A DNA stretch of 53,034 nt. Source: CAZKUR01 sp964556005 (GTDB lineage: Bacteria > Bacteroidota > Ignavibacteria > Ignavibacteriales > Ignavibacteriaceae). Both the position numbers and the translations under genes were made by a program. Positions 27,480 to 36,897 of the stretch are shown piece after piece. The notes beneath the pieces were generated by a model, which did no database searches, had not been told where the DNA came from, and saw nothing but the letters and a program-made list of their open reading frames with translations. The stretch lies in contig CAZKUR010000022.1 of NCBI GenBank assembly GCA_964556005.1, positions 1-53,034 on the forward strand. The letters run 5' to 3'. The stretch's first letter is position 1. Every line of letters starts with the position of its first letter.

Positions 27480-27701
27480 ATGAAATCAGCATCAGAATTA
27501 AATTCCGGTGAAAAAGGAATAATAAGTGAAATAGATTGCAGCCATCCTTCTTCCAGGAGAATATTGGAAGTCGGTTTTACACCCGGCCAGGAAATCGAGT
27601 TGGTTTCTAAATCTATATTCCAGGATCCCATAGCATTTTCAATTCGTGGTACGATTATAGCTATTAGAAAAAATGAAGCCGAATGTATTAAGATTACATG
27701 A
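27480..27701 (+). CDS. feoA: Ferrous iron transport protein FeoA
   Basis: A 73-residue SH3-like protein that assists FeoB. It shows GEKGIISEIDC, then LEVGFTPGQEIELVSKSIFQ and IRGTIIAIRKNEAECI, matching FeoA in order and length. Its stop overlaps the start of feoB within ATGA, giving translational coupling. It is the first gene of the feo operon. The ATG follows a weak upstream region without a strong Shine-Dalgarno site. Confidence 0.93.
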   Translation: MKSASELNSGEKGIISEIDCSHPSSRRILEVGFTPGQEIELVSKSIFQDPIAFSIRGTIIAIRKNEAECIKIT

Positions 27702-29737
27702 GTTTAAAAACCGTTGAAAAAATTCCCCTTATTACTCTGGTGGGGCCACCTAATTCAGGAAAAACGACTTTATTTAATTACCTCAGCGGTAAAAATTTTA
27801 AAACAGTAAACTATCCCGGCGCAACCGTCGAGTATTCAATTTCGAAAATGCTCGGTAGGTTCGGTGTTAATGCCAATCTCATAGATTCACCGGGAATAAT
27901 AAGCCTGATCCCGAACTCACCGGATGAAAAAGTTTCCGTAGACTCACTCTTTAATAATCCAAATTACGGTGAAAGCGATCTCATAATTGTAACCGTCGAT
28001 GCCAGCCAGCTATCAAGACATCTTTTTCTTGTAAAACAATTAACCGAAACAGGATTTAAAATAATTATTGCACTCACAATGTGTGATCTTTTAAATCGTA
28101 AAGGCCTTTCTGTTTCAGCGGCAAAACTTAGCTTAATTTTTAACTGTGAAGTTATAAAAATTGACGGTAGAAGCGGTAAAGGAGTTCAGGATCTTATCTT
28201 TAAGTTGGATAAAGAATTAAAAGCATTAAATAAAATTGAAAAACGCAGAACTATAAAAAATATTTCGGATGTTAGGAATGAAGAATTAATCGGAATTTAC
28301 AGCGATATTGAGAAAATTGAAAACGAAGTTTTATTCGAAATACCTTCAAATGGATATGCGATTGATTTAATCAATGCAAACAAAAATCTGCATATTATAA
28401 ATAGCACATTAAAGAAAAATATCAGAAGTGTTGATGAAAAATCTCTAAAAATAGACAAAGTACTTTTACATCCGGTGTGGGGATTGGTGTTTTTCTTTAT
28501 GATAATGTCCGCAATGTTCACATCAATTTTTTGGTTGGCAGAACCATTAATGAGATTAGTCGATGAACTATTCGGCTTTTTGTCTGCCGAAGCAAGCATT
28601 CTTTTAGGGTATAATTGGTTAGGGGATTTTATTTCCAATGGGATAATCAGCGGTACAGGTTCGGTAATAGTATTTGTTCCGCAAATTTTTATTCTCTTTT
28701 TAATATTAGGAATTTTAGAAGATACGGGCTACCTGGCAAGAGGTGCAATGCTGATCGATAAACCGCTCTCAAAAATCGGGTTAAATGGAAAATCTTTTGT
28801 CCCGATGATTTCAGGATTCGCATGTGCAATTCCTGCAATGCTTGCCGCAAGAACAATTCCCAACAGAAGAGAGAGGTTTTTAACGATCTTTATTCTACCT
28901 TTAATGAGCTGCAGTGCAAGACTTCCGGTTTACGCACTTTTAATTGCTTTCCTGCTTCCTGCAGATGAATCATGGATTGGCGGACTTGCCCTTGCAGGTA
29001 TTTATGTTCTGAGTATTTTAAGCTCTATATTCTTTGCATCTCTAATTAACGGATTTAAAAATAAAATAATTAGGGAAACGGATTCTTCCTCTTTCATCCT
29101 TGAATTACCTTCATACAGGGTTCCAAAACCAAAAGTTATTTTAAGCAATACTTACACCAGCTCGAAAATTTATTTAAGGAAAGCCGGCCCGATAATTTTA
29201 GTTTTCTCAATATTATTGTGGATGCTGACATATTTCCCTAATTACAATCCTCATGTTGAAACCAAAAATTTAACAAAAGAAGAAGTCATTCAAACAAAAA
29301 GTTCCGAGCGTTTAGCTACTTCTTATGCCGCCGATATGGGGAGAATGATTCAACCTTTTATGCGGCCTCTCGGATTGGATTGGCGCGTCGGTGTTTCATT
29401 AATTGCAGCGTTTACTGCAAGAGAAGTTTTCGTTAGTTCAATGGCGCTAATTTTTAAAGTTACTGATAACGAAGATTCGATTCAAAATTCTATGATTAAA
29501 GCGATGAGAACAGCAAAAATAGAAGGTACGAATATCAAACTCTTCACACCGGCAACAATTACGGGGCTCATTGTATTTTTTATATTTGCGCTTCAATGCC
29601 TTTCAACAATAGCAGTTTCTAGAAAAGAAACCGGCAGTTGGAGAATTCCCATACTGCAAATTCTAATGTTTACCGGAACTGCATATTTACTCACCTTTAT
29701 TACAGTAAACGGCCTCAGAGCTCTCGGTTTAAACTGA
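27698..29737 (+). CDS. feoB: Ferrous iron transport protein FeoB
   Basis: A 679-residue inner-membrane Fe(II) transporter with an N-terminal G domain. G1 is GPPNSGKTT (from Gly16), the switch region is YPGATVEYS (39-47) and G3 is DSPG (63-66). G4 reads TMCD (127-130), with Thr where most FeoB have Asn. The membrane part has the conserved SGFACAIPAMLAARTIPNRR and LMSCSARLPVY, including conserved Cys residues that match the family. FeoA, FeoB and a Fur-family gene are adjacent and in order. Loss of the usual Asn may relax nucleotide choice, an inference. Confidence 0.96.
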   Translation: MSLKTVEKIPLITLVGPPNSGKTTLFNYLSGKNFKTVNYPGATVEYSISKMLGRFGVNANLIDSPGIISLIPNSPDEKVSVDSLFNNPNYGESDLIIVTVDASQLSRHLFLVKQLTETGFKIIIALTMCDLLNRKGLSVSAAKLSLIFNCEVIKIDGRSGKGVQDLIFKLDKELKALNKIEKRRTIKNISDVRNEELIGIYSDIEKIENEVLFEIPSNGYAIDLINANKNLHIINSTLKKNIRSVDEKSLKIDKVLLHPVWGLVFFFMIMSAMFTSIFWLAEPLMRLVDELFGFLSAEASILLGYNWLGDFISNGIISGTGSVIVFVPQIFILFLILGILEDTGYLARGAMLIDKPLSKIGLNGKSFVPMISGFACAIPAMLAARTIPNRRERFLTIFILPLMSCSARLPVYALLIAFLLPADESWIGGLALAGIYVLSILSSIFFASLINGFKNKIIRETDSSSFILELPSYRVPKPKVILSNTYTSSKIYLRKAGPIILVFSILLWMLTYFPNYNPHVETKNLTKEEVIQTKSSERLATSYAADMGRMIQPFMRPLGLDWRVGVSLIAAFTAREVFVSSMALIFKVTDNEDSIQNSMIKAMRTAKIEGTNIKLFTPATITGLIVFFIFALQCLSTIAVSRKETGSWRIPILQILMFTGTAYLLTFITVNGLRALGLN

Positions 29738-29823
29738 TAAATGAATGTCAACTAATCTTGCTATTATCTCGGTTCGGGTTTATTTTTAAACGTTAATTAG
29801 AAATCATTTGAAAAAAACTTAAA

Positions 29824-30279
29824 TTGAATCATCCGCAGGCATCTCAAATATTTACTGAATTTTTAAAGCGGGAAAAAAACCGGATAACCCCGGAGAGGTT
29901 TGAAGTTCTCGATGCCGCTTTGGATTATAATGGCCACTTCGGCGCCGACGATTTATTTATCTTGATGAAAAATCAAAAGTCGAGCGTCTCGCGTGCAACT
30001 GTTTACAAAACTGTTGAACTCCTGGTTCAGTGCGATCTTTTAAGCAAGAGAAACTTCGGTGATAATATGACCCGCTATGAAAGCAGCTTTAAAAAACAGG
30101 TGCATGATCATCTAATTTGCATGGATTGCGGAAGAATCGTTGAGTTTACTAACCCAAAACTTAAAAATTTGCCTGATGAAATTGCAGAGAATTTAGGTTT
30201 TGACGTCGAAAGTCATTCCTTTAATATTTTTGCAAGATGTAAGAATATAAAAACCTGTAAATTTTATAAAAATCGTTAA
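29824..30279 (+). CDS. Fur-family metal-dependent regulator
   Basis: A 151-residue winged-helix regulator of the Fur/PerR/Zur family. The DNA-binding part includes SSVSRATVYKTVELLVQCDLL. The C-terminal half has HDHLICMDCGRIVEF (His94, His96, Cys99, Cys102) and a second Cys pair CKNIKTC (Cys139, Cys145), which builds the structural zinc site. The choice between Fur, PerR and Zur cannot be made safely from the sequence. Proximity to feoAB suggests iron control. The start is TTG; it lies 86 bp after feoB. Confidence 0.92.
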   Translation: MNHPQASQIFTEFLKREKNRITPERFEVLDAALDYNGHFGADDLFILMKNQKSSVSRATVYKTVELLVQCDLLSKRNFGDNMTRYESSFKKQVHDHLICMDCGRIVEFTNPKLKNLPDEIAENLGFDVESHSFNIFARCKNIKTCKFYKNR

Positions 30280-30311
30280 TTGGTATTTCCATTTTATTGC
30301 CGGGAAAATAA

Positions 30312-31028
30312 ATGATTAGACAAAAATATCCTTTAACATGGAACAAGGAAGATTTTTCAATTAAAATTTTCTGCTCTATACCAAACATTGCGACTGGAAT
30401 TTTGATAAGGGCAGGCAAATCTCTTTTTGTAGTCGATCCGGGGGATGGGATTCTAAGGGATCTTAATCATGAAATAGGAACAAAAGAAATTTTAAATATA
30501 TCCGATATCTTTGTAACTCACGGTCATCACGATCATGTAGGTGGTGTCTGGTCACTTCTTACTTACATGCGAGTTATGAATAAGAAAACAGACTTGAAAT
30601 TATTTTACCCGAAAGGATGCATTGAAATAGAAAGCATTTATAACGCATTCAAAAAAGTTTATTCGAAGTCTATTCCCTACCGCATAAATTTGATAGAGAT
30701 CGATAAACCCAAAAGCCTCAAAACAAAAAATACAACCGTACGCCCTTTCCCCGTCATTCATAAAGAATATCTTCACAACGGAGTTACAACAAGACGTGTA
30801 CCTTCACTCGGTTATAAATTTTCATATAACGGTTTGAAAATTTGTTACGGAGGCGATACGGCATATTGCGATGAATTGGCAGTGCAGGCTAAAGGCTCTG
30901 ATCTTGCGATAATTGAAGCCGGGCATGAGGATGAAACTCCGGATGAAATGCATATGACTGTCGGTGAGGCAAAATCAATTGGCGAATCCGCAAAAGAATT
31001 TTTTTTAGTTCACGTACCAGAACATTAA
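30312..31028 (+). CDS. MBL-fold metallo-hydrolase (RNase Z-like)
   Basis: A 238-residue beta-lactamase-fold hydrolase. The metal motif THGHHDHVGG carries His70, His72, Asp74 and His75. Further ligands are plausible at VIHKEYL, YGGDTAYCDELA and the closing VHVPEH. The overall pattern resembles RNase Z/ElaC and related hydrolases, although the tRNA-binding exosite arm was not recognised, so the substrate is uncertain. It follows the Fur gene by 32 bp and precedes the peptidase by 32 bp, all on the plus strand. Confidence 0.88.
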   Translation: MIRQKYPLTWNKEDFSIKIFCSIPNIATGILIRAGKSLFVVDPGDGILRDLNHEIGTKEILNISDIFVTHGHHDHVGGVWSLLTYMRVMNKKTDLKLFYPKGCIEIESIYNAFKKVYSKSIPYRINLIEIDKPKSLKTKNTTVRPFPVIHKEYLHNGVTTRRVPSLGYKFSYNGLKICYGGDTAYCDELAVQAKGSDLAIIEAGHEDETPDEMHMTVGEAKSIGESAKEFFLVHVPEH

Positions 31029-31060
31029 ATTTTTTAACTATCCAAAAGGGGTTTCTAAAA

Positions 31061-32860
31061 ATGAAGAATATCTTAACCATATTGTTTGTCCTTTTAGTTT
31101 CGTACTTCCCTGCTTTACATTCACAGGATAATGATACACCGGAAATTACTGCAAAGGAAATCCAGGCGCACATAAATTATCTTGCTTCTAATGAACTGAA
31201 AGGAAGGTTTACCGGAACACCTGAATGTTATTTGGCTGCACAGTACATTGAAAAATATTTTAAGGAATATTCACTGCAGCCGCTTTTCAACGGAAGCTAT
31301 TACCAGGAATTTCCTTTTATTTCCGGAATCGAATTAACCGGCGAAAATTCTCTTTCAATAAAGATGAAAGACAAGAAATTAAATCCGGAATTAAAAAAAG
31401 ATTGGATTACCGCACCATTCTCGGGGACTACATCGGTAAATGCAAATGTTGTCTTTGCAGGCTACGGCATTTCTGCTCCCAATTTAAATTATGACGACTA
31501 CAACGGGATAGATGTTAGCGGGAAAATCGTAATTGTTATGAGGTACAACCCGGAATATGATAAGCCTCATTCAAAATTCGGCGAGTTCGAAAGCTTTAGA
31601 TACAAAGCAAACACTGCAAGAGAAAAAGGCGCTGCCGGAATAATTTTCGTTAACGGGCACAAACCGGATAAAGATGAAGACAATTTGATGGAGTTGAAAT
31701 ACGATGGTGGTGCATCAATCACTAATCTCGCAGCAATACAAGTTAAGCGCGATATTGTAGATCAGCTTTTTTCCTCAAACGGTTTAAGCTTTGCGTATTA
31801 TCAGGAAAAAATTTCAAAAGATAAAAAGCCTGCTTCATTTGAATTTAAAGATCTTACCATCAGCCTAAGTACAGGTGTAAAACAAATCGAAAAAACAAGC
31901 TGGAATGTTGCCGGATATATCGAAGGAAATGATCCGGAATTAAAAAACCAATATATTGTTATAGGAGCGCATTTTGATCATCTTGGAATGGGAGAAACCG
32001 GTTCACTCTACAGAGGAAAAGAACCCCAAATTCATAATGGTGCAGATGATAATGCATCCGGAACTTCGGGAGTTATTGAACTTGCAGAAAAATTTTCTTC
32101 TGAAAAAGATAAACTGAAAAGAAGTATTATTTTCATCGGATTTTCTGGCGAGGAGTTAGGCTTACTCGGCTCAGGTTATTTTGTTGATCATACACCTATT
32201 CCGACAAAAGATATGGTAACCATGTTGAATATGGATATGATTGGAAGATTAAATGCGGATAATCAATTAATCGTTTACGGAACCGGCACATCAGACGGAT
32301 TCAAAGATTTATTGAATAACGATAACAAGTACGATTTTAAACTGGCATTTCACGATGAAGGATTCGGACCAAGCGATCAGTCCTCGTTTTATGGGAAAGA
32401 TATTCCGGTTCTATTCTTTTTTACGGGAACGCATCCCGATTACCACAGACCAACGGATGATGCCGACAAAATAAACAATAAAGGTGAAGAAAAAGTTCTT
32501 CATTACGTTTATGATATTGCAGAAAATTTAGATGAATCTGCAGACAAACCGGCTTATGTTTCAGTTCCGAGAAAACAGGGAGAATCTACCGGACAATGGA
32601 AAGTTTATGTCGGTACCGTTCCGGATTTTGGAAGTAATGTTGAAGGATTCAAATTATCCGGAGTGAGCGAAGGAAGCCCTGCTCAAAAAGCAGGTTTGAA
32701 AGGCGGCGATATCATGATCAGCTTTGCCGGTAAAAAGATTACAAATATTTATGATTATGTTTATGCTCTTAAAGAATCCGTACCCGGAGACATTGTTGAT
32801 GTTGTTGTTTTACGCGACGGTAAGGAAATGACATTTAAAGTCGAGCTCAGCGCAAAATAA
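31061..32860 (+). CDS. Exported M28-family metallopeptidase with PA and PDZ domains
   Basis: A 599-residue exported protein with a signal peptide (about 1-22). A PA-type domain (about 130-255) precedes the M28 catalytic domain. Zinc ligands are evident in AHFDHLG (His304), NGADDNASG, FSGEELGLLGS (the Glu pair), NMDMIG and DYHRPTDD. The C-terminal ~100 residues form a PDZ domain (GVSEGSPAQKAGLKGGDIM). M28 enzymes of this architecture are aminopeptidases or carboxypeptidases acting outside the cytoplasm. A long-armed inverted repeat lies just downstream (32887-32984). Confidence 0.94.
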   Translation: MKNILTILFVLLVSYFPALHSQDNDTPEITAKEIQAHINYLASNELKGRFTGTPECYLAAQYIEKYFKEYSLQPLFNGSYYQEFPFISGIELTGENSLSIKMKDKKLNPELKKDWITAPFSGTTSVNANVVFAGYGISAPNLNYDDYNGIDVSGKIVIVMRYNPEYDKPHSKFGEFESFRYKANTAREKGAAGIIFVNGHKPDKDEDNLMELKYDGGASITNLAAIQVKRDIVDQLFSSNGLSFAYYQEKISKDKKPASFEFKDLTISLSTGVKQIEKTSWNVAGYIEGNDPELKNQYIVIGAHFDHLGMGETGSLYRGKEPQIHNGADDNASGTSGVIELAEKFSSEKDKLKRSIIFIGFSGEELGLLGSGYFVDHTPIPTKDMVTMLNMDMIGRLNADNQLIVYGTGTSDGFKDLLNNDNKYDFKLAFHDEGFGPSDQSSFYGKDIPVLFFFTGTHPDYHRPTDDADKINNKGEEKVLHYVYDIAENLDESADKPAYVSVPRKQGESTGQWKVYVGTVPDFGSNVEGFKLSGVSEGSPAQKAGLKGGDIMISFAGKKITNIYDYVYALKESVPGDIVDVVVLRDGKEMTFKVELSAK

Positions 32861-32886
32861 TTTATTAATTCAGTCTGTGCAGTATA

Positions 32887-32984
32887 GAGAGATGACATCT
32901 TTTATTAAAAAATAAATAGATGAATTTTAAATTAAAATGTTCTTTTGATTAGAATTCATAATATGAAGAAAGATGTTATCTCTC
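32887..32984. repeat. Inverted repeat with AGATGACATCTT word, long loop
   Basis: GAGAGATGACATCTTT (32887-32902) pairs with AAAGATGTTATCTCTC (32969-32984), with one mismatch that is a G-U pair in RNA. The loop is 66 bases. It lies between two convergent genes and could act as a bidirectional terminator. The left arm shares a 12-mer with 7458-7469 and 37756-37767. Confidence 0.55.
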
Positions 32985-33038
32985 AGTTCGTATTGTAATT
33001 ATGAGTATAGATTATTTTTATATCGGAGCCATAATTAA

Positions 33039-33590
33039 TCAATCCGTTTCTTCCAGCTTAACCATATCGAAATAAACTCCGCCTTTAAGCAACTCAGAAA
33101 ATCCGCCTCTCAGATAAATATAAATACTGTCATTTTCTTTCGAATCGAAAGTTTTCTCCAATGAATATTTCTTCCATGATGCCGATGTTATTTGCAGTGA
33201 ACTACTTTTGAATGCAGAATCCTTATTTATTCCAAACCAGGCAGTACCGTTAAGCTTATCTTTTTTTCCCATTAAAGTTAGCCTGTAATTATGTAAACCG
33301 GCAATGGATGGAACAGCAGTTTTCAGAATAACCGGAGGTCCCCAATGCCCCTCAAGATAAAGAGAATATTTATCTCCGTTTTGAGGTACATCTTCACGGA
33401 ATTTTACAACAGCAGTATCCCTCACTTCCCATTGCTGCAACGAGGGTTTATTATCCTTTTCAAATGATGAATAAAACAAAACTTTTGAGCCTATCATGTA
33501 ACAACCTATAATGAAAATCACATTCATCATTAAAATGCTTTTAAGAAATTTTAAGTTAAGTAACTTCTGTACAGATGCAATTATTTTCAT
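33039..33590 (-). CDS. Hypothetical envelope protein with jelly-roll-like domain
   Basis: A 183-residue protein with a hydrophobic N-terminus ending FIIGCYM, possibly a lipobox (Cys at about residue 30) although the basic region before it is long. The start could be one of the internal Met residues. The rest is beta-rich with SSFEKDNKPSLQQWEV, SLYLEGHWGPP, SASWKKYSLEKTF and GGVYFDMVKLEE, a pattern seen in carbohydrate-binding-module-like (CBM-type) jelly rolls. No catalytic motif is visible. It points toward the M28 peptidase and has 262 bases free upstream. The family is not recognised. Confidence 0.65.
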   Translation of the reverse strand: MKIIASVQKLLNLKFLKSILMMNVIFIIGCYMIGSKVLFYSSFEKDNKPSLQQWEVRDTAVVKFREDVPQNGDKYSLYLEGHWGPPVILKTAVPSIAGLHNYRLTLMGKKDKLNGTAWFGINKDSAFKSSSLQITSASWKKYSLEKTFDSKENDSIYIYLRGGFSELLKGGVYFDMVKLEETD

Positions 33591-33852
33591 TGTTCATTGC
33601 CTTATATTGAATTAAAAATTCATATTTTGATTATTTACAGAAAAAGATGCAATTAATATTTTCGTTTGAAATTTAATTAAGCACAACTAATATGACAAAA
33701 TTTAGTAATAGATACATTAAAATGAAACTTCATTACTCTTTTTTGATATGAGTGATTGTTTACATCAAGAACTAAGTTCTTATCTGCCGTCACTTATGTT
33801 TTTTCATTTATTTATTAATATTACTGATAATTAACATTTTGGGAAAATCATA

Positions 33853-34263
33853 ATGAAGACTAAGTTCGGAATAATTATTTTAATTATTTTTATCGTGTCT
33901 TTAACCACTGTAATTATTATTGATAACCTTAAACCAATTCATATTTCGGCAACCACAATTGCTCAAGACTATAACAACGATGCCGATATCGCCAATAAAA
34001 AATACCTTAACCGAAATGTAGAAGTAACCGGCAGCGTTAAAGCTTTTTATAAAATAATGAATACCCGTAATGTACTCGAACTAAATACGAATGTTTCATC
34101 TCAAAATTTATTTTGTTTTTTTACATCACAGCCTACTGAGTTTCAAGCCGGCAGCTTAAAGCAAGGGCAAAATATAACGGTAGAGGGCAAATGCTTAGGA
34201 AATGACGCTTATAAATTTGTTAAGGGAATAAAAATAGATGTCGATCAAATTATCTCTAAATGA
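33853..34263 (+). CDS. OB-fold (tRNA_anti-like) membrane-anchored protein
   Basis: A 136-residue protein with an N-terminal membrane anchor (about 5-24). The remainder matches the tRNA_anti-like OB-fold seen in Bacteroidota: ISATTIAQDYNNDADIANKK, then YLNRNVEVTGSVKAF, LFCFF, LKQGQNITVEGKCLG and a closing KGIKIDVDQI. The function in this family is unknown despite its name. It stands alone, 55 bp before the YjbQ gene and on the same strand. Confidence 0.78.
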   Translation: MKTKFGIIILIIFIVSLTTVIIIDNLKPIHISATTIAQDYNNDADIANKKYLNRNVEVTGSVKAFYKIMNTRNVLELNTNVSSQNLFCFFTSQPTEFQAGSLKQGQNITVEGKCLGNDAYKFVKGIKIDVDQIISK

Positions 34264-34317
34264 AGAATATGTCCAAAATTTTTTTATATTTGAAATTAAA
34301 TAAATTCAAATTGATAT

Positions 34318-34740
34318 ATGATTTGGATACAAAAAGAAATCACAGTTTCGAGGAAAAACCGTGGCTTCCATTTAATTACATCCGAAATAATAAGCCAGGT
34401 TCCTGAAATAAAGAATATTTCTAAAGGCATAGTAAATATTTTTCTCAAACATACTTCCGCCTCACTCTCGATAAATGAAAATGCTTCAACGGACGTAAGG
34501 CGAGATATGGAAAAACATTTTAACAAGATGGTGCCGGAAAACTCTCCTTACTTTGAACATCAGTTGGAAGGGCCTGATGATATGCCGGCTCATATAAAAA
34601 CTGTAATGCTCGGCAACAGTTTAACCATCCCGGTTACAAACGGAGAATTAAACCTCGGCACCTGGCAAGGAATTTATTTAAATGAACATCGAAACTATGC
34701 TCATCATAGAAGCATAGTTATTACAGTTTTTGGAGAATAA
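34318..34740 (+). CDS. YjbQ-family protein (UPF0047; annotated as secondary thiamine-phosphate synthase)
   Basis: A 140-residue protein covering the whole YjbQ fold. Hallmarks are LKHTSASLSINENA, DVRRDMEKHFNKMVP, GPDDMPAHIKTVMLG and LGTWQGIYLNEHR. The family is widespread and has been linked to weak thiamine-phosphate synthase activity; its true role is not settled. A gene converges on it from 34748, only eight bases downstream. Confidence 0.92.
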   Translation: MIWIQKEITVSRKNRGFHLITSEIISQVPEIKNISKGIVNIFLKHTSASLSINENASTDVRRDMEKHFNKMVPENSPYFEHQLEGPDDMPAHIKTVMLGNSLTIPVTNGELNLGTWQGIYLNEHRNYAHHRSIVITVFGE

Positions 34741-34747
34741 ATTCAGG

Positions 34748-35386
34748 TTAAAAGAAAAACCTGACTCCAACCCTGAACATTATTCCACTCATATTGAACG
34801 ATCTTTCAAATGTTCTTTTAACGCCGGTAACCGGATCAGTCACTTCATATTGCCAGCTTGGATTTGACGAATGATAATCCACTTCTGCAAGAAGATCCGA
34901 TCTGCTGCCGAGTTCATAATATGCACCGGCGCCGATTCGCCAATTAAAATCGAATGCAGCTTTAAATTCACTTTGGCTGGGGTTATCGAAGTTGTTGTAA
35001 TTTATAAGGAGCGCTTCTGCACCGATTCCCCCGGTTACAAATCCTTTGGTTCTTGGTGAAATCGGGAAATTCACACTTACATGAATCATTACCGGTAGTT
35101 CATTTAAATTTGTTTTTGCTCTTAATTCATTGGTTGTTCCGCCTATGCCGCTGTAGTACTGGTTAAAACTATTAACAAGGCTTTCATCGACATAATTTTT
35201 ATGAAACCAATCGATGCTCCAGCCGAAGCTTACCCGTTGATCAAAAAAATGTTCGCCTTCATATCCAATAATAAACCCACCGGAAGTTGCACTTGGCACG
35301 AAATATCCCAATTTAATAGACGCTGAACTCCATTGAGCAAATATACTCGTAGAACAAATTATTAATAGAAAAAATAACTTTTTCAT
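34748..35386 (-). CDS. Outer-membrane beta-barrel protein
   Basis: A 212-residue protein with a signal peptide (about 1-17, ending IFAQ). The mature part alternates hydrophobic and polar residues and ends in an aromatic residue (GVRFFF), as expected for an outer-membrane barrel of the OmpW or porin-like kind. Glycine- and aromatic-rich strands such as FFDQRVSFGWSIDWF and GAGAYYELGSR support this. No substrate can be inferred. It converges with the YjbQ gene. Confidence 0.8.
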   Translation of the reverse strand: MKKLFFLLIICSTSIFAQWSSASIKLGYFVPSATSGGFIIGYEGEHFFDQRVSFGWSIDWFHKNYVDESLVNSFNQYYSGIGGTTNELRAKTNLNELPVMIHVSVNFPISPRTKGFVTGGIGAEALLINYNNFDNPSQSEFKAAFDFNWRIGAGAYYELGSRSDLLAEVDYHSSNPSWQYEVTDPVTGVKRTFERSFNMSGIMFRVGVRFFF

Positions 35387-35501
35387 TTTTCCCTGTTAAA
35401 TTGTTGACGGAAGAGTAAGCAATTAAAATACCGTTTACTCAATTGTGATAATTTCAAAAAAAATTACCACCAAATTTACTAAACCGTCCAAATAAAAAGA
35501 C

Positions 35502-35756
35502 ATGATTGTACAAATAAAAAAAATCAAAAATTTATTTTTTATGGAAAATAATGCGGTTTGTTGTAGAAAAGTAAAGAATTTTTTTAAATGTAAACGCATC
35601 GTAACACAGATTACTAATCTGAGCTATATGGGTTATAATTTTTTATTTACTTACGAATACCAGATAAAATTATTTTTTACTTCTGAAGAAGTAAAGATTA
35701 CCAAAAAAGAAATAGATATAAATCCCGGCGTAAAGTTTACTTTATCAGTTTATTAA
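35502..35756 (+). CDS. Hypothetical small protein (start uncertain)
   Basis: An open frame of 84 codons, or 71 from a later ATG at 35541. The residues are a plausible mix with a Cys-rich N-terminus (NAVCCRKVKNFFKCKR) and a beta-like end, but nothing resembles a known family. It is flanked by a divergent barrel gene and a convergent ferredoxin gene. It may be a real small gene or a chance frame in AT-rich DNA. Confidence 0.3.
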   Translation: MIVQIKKIKNLFFMENNAVCCRKVKNFFKCKRIVTQITNLSYMGYNFLFTYEYQIKLFFTSEEVKITKKEIDINPGVKFTLSVY

Positions 35757-35845
35757 TTTGGAAACATCTCCAACCTTTAATCATCAAACTGAAAAGACTT
35801 GTTTCATTTCTATAATTAAGTATTAAAAAATTATCAAACAAAGAT

Positions 35846-36196
35846 TTAAGAATTATAATGCCATTTCTCCTTATTTGCCTGAACTTCTTCCGGTGTTGGC
35901 ATTGGTTTTTCTTCGGGCCGCTTGGGTACTATTCTTGACTTACCAACAATTCTTGCATTTAATTCAATATCATCTTTAAAAACATCTGGAACCATATCCT
36001 CTTCAAATATGGCTTCCCATGGACATTCGGGTACGCATGCATTACAATCAATACATTCATCGGGATCGATTAACAGCATATTTTTAGGGATAGATTCATC
36101 ATCCCCGGTGTATTCATAAATGCAGTCGACCGGGCAAACTTGAGTACACGCAATGTCTTTACAGTCTAAACATAATTTCGTTATTATATAAGCCAT
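35846..36196 (-). CDS. Seven-iron-type ferredoxin
   Basis: A 116-residue electron carrier. Cysteines at positions 9, 17, 21 and 58 fit a [3Fe-4S] cluster, and 25, 48, 51 and 54 fit a [4Fe-4S] cluster, the pattern of FdxA-type 7Fe ferredoxins. An additional Cys12 is present, as in some homologues. Motifs read ACTQVCPVDCIYEY and DECIDCNACVPECPWEA. The C-terminal tail (residues 62-116) is longer than the core and rich in Pro and Glu. Its redox partner cannot be inferred from the neighbours. Confidence 0.93.
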   Translation of the reverse strand: MAYIITKLCLDCKDIACTQVCPVDCIYEYTGDDESIPKNMLLIDPDECIDCNACVPECPWEAIFEEDMVPDVFKDDIELNARIVGKSRIVPKRPEEKPMPTPEEVQANKEKWHYNS

Positions 36197-36399
36197 ATCT
36201 TTCCTTTTTTTATTATTTTAGTTAGAAAATTGTATGGGATTAAAAAGATTTAATCTTCGCTTAAATTGAAGGATTTAAATAATGTTCGTCTTAATAATAA
36301 TAAAAATGAGCTATTATTTCCCGTGATTGGAAACACTCATTTTATATATTAAGATATCACAAAAAAAATTTTATAAAAAACTTTTAAAGGGAAAAATAT

Positions 36400-36897
36400 T
36401 TGCAGAAAAAAACAAAGAAAATTTTATTTGTCTGTATGGGAAATATCTGCCGTTCTCCATCAGCAGAAGCAATAATGAAAAAATATTTGACCGAAGAAAA
36501 TCTTGACAAAGAAATTTTTATCGATTCAGCGGGAACAATTTCTTACCATGTGGGAGAACAACCCGATCCGAGAATGAAGCTTTATGCAGAAAAAAGAGGA
36601 TATCAATTAAATCATATCGCGAGGCAATTTGATCCGCACAAAGATTTCAGTAGTTTTGATTTGATCCTTACGATGGATCAAGAAAACTATAATGATATCA
36701 AATCTCTGGATGTCTCCGGAAAATATTCATCAAAAATAAAAAAAGTAATTGGCTATTGTTCAAAATATAAAATCGATGAAGTTCCCGATCCGTATTTCGG
36801 TGAAAGAGAAAATTTTGAGCAGGTAATAAATATTTTGGAAGATGCCTGTCGCGGATTATTAGAAAGCGTTAAAGATGAACTTAAAAACCGAAGTTAA
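36400..36897 (+). CDS. Low-molecular-weight phosphatase, likely paired with the fructosamine kinase
   Basis: A 165-residue phosphatase. The P-loop is CMGNICRS with nucleophile Cys12 and Arg18 (C-x5-R), and the general acid is Asp130 in VPDPYFG. By motif it is an LMW protein-tyrosine phosphatase. Its last 23 bases overlap the next gene, a fructosamine-kinase homologue. Published work, from memory, assigned LMW-PTP relatives paired with such kinases to dephosphorylating ribulosamine/erythrulosamine phosphates, so the substrate here may be sugar-protein adducts, not phosphotyrosine. The start is TTG with an AAAGGGA site upstream. Confidence 0.93.
   Translation: MQKKTKKILFVCMGNICRSPSAEAIMKKYLTEENLDKEIFIDSAGTISYHVGEQPDPRMKLYAEKRGYQLNHIARQFDPHKDFSSFDLILTMDQENYNDIKSLDVSGKYSSKIKKVIGYCSKYKIDEVPDPYFGERENFEQVINILEDACRGLLESVKDELKNRS

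Noticed and set aside
28297..28638. A 113-codon minus-strand frame opposite feoB
   Set aside because: Lies inside the conserved FeoB coding sequence and has no recognisable product.
34748..35386. Possible PorV/OmpA-type assignment for the barrel protein
   Set aside because: No specific family motif was visible, so only a generic outer-membrane barrel call is supported.
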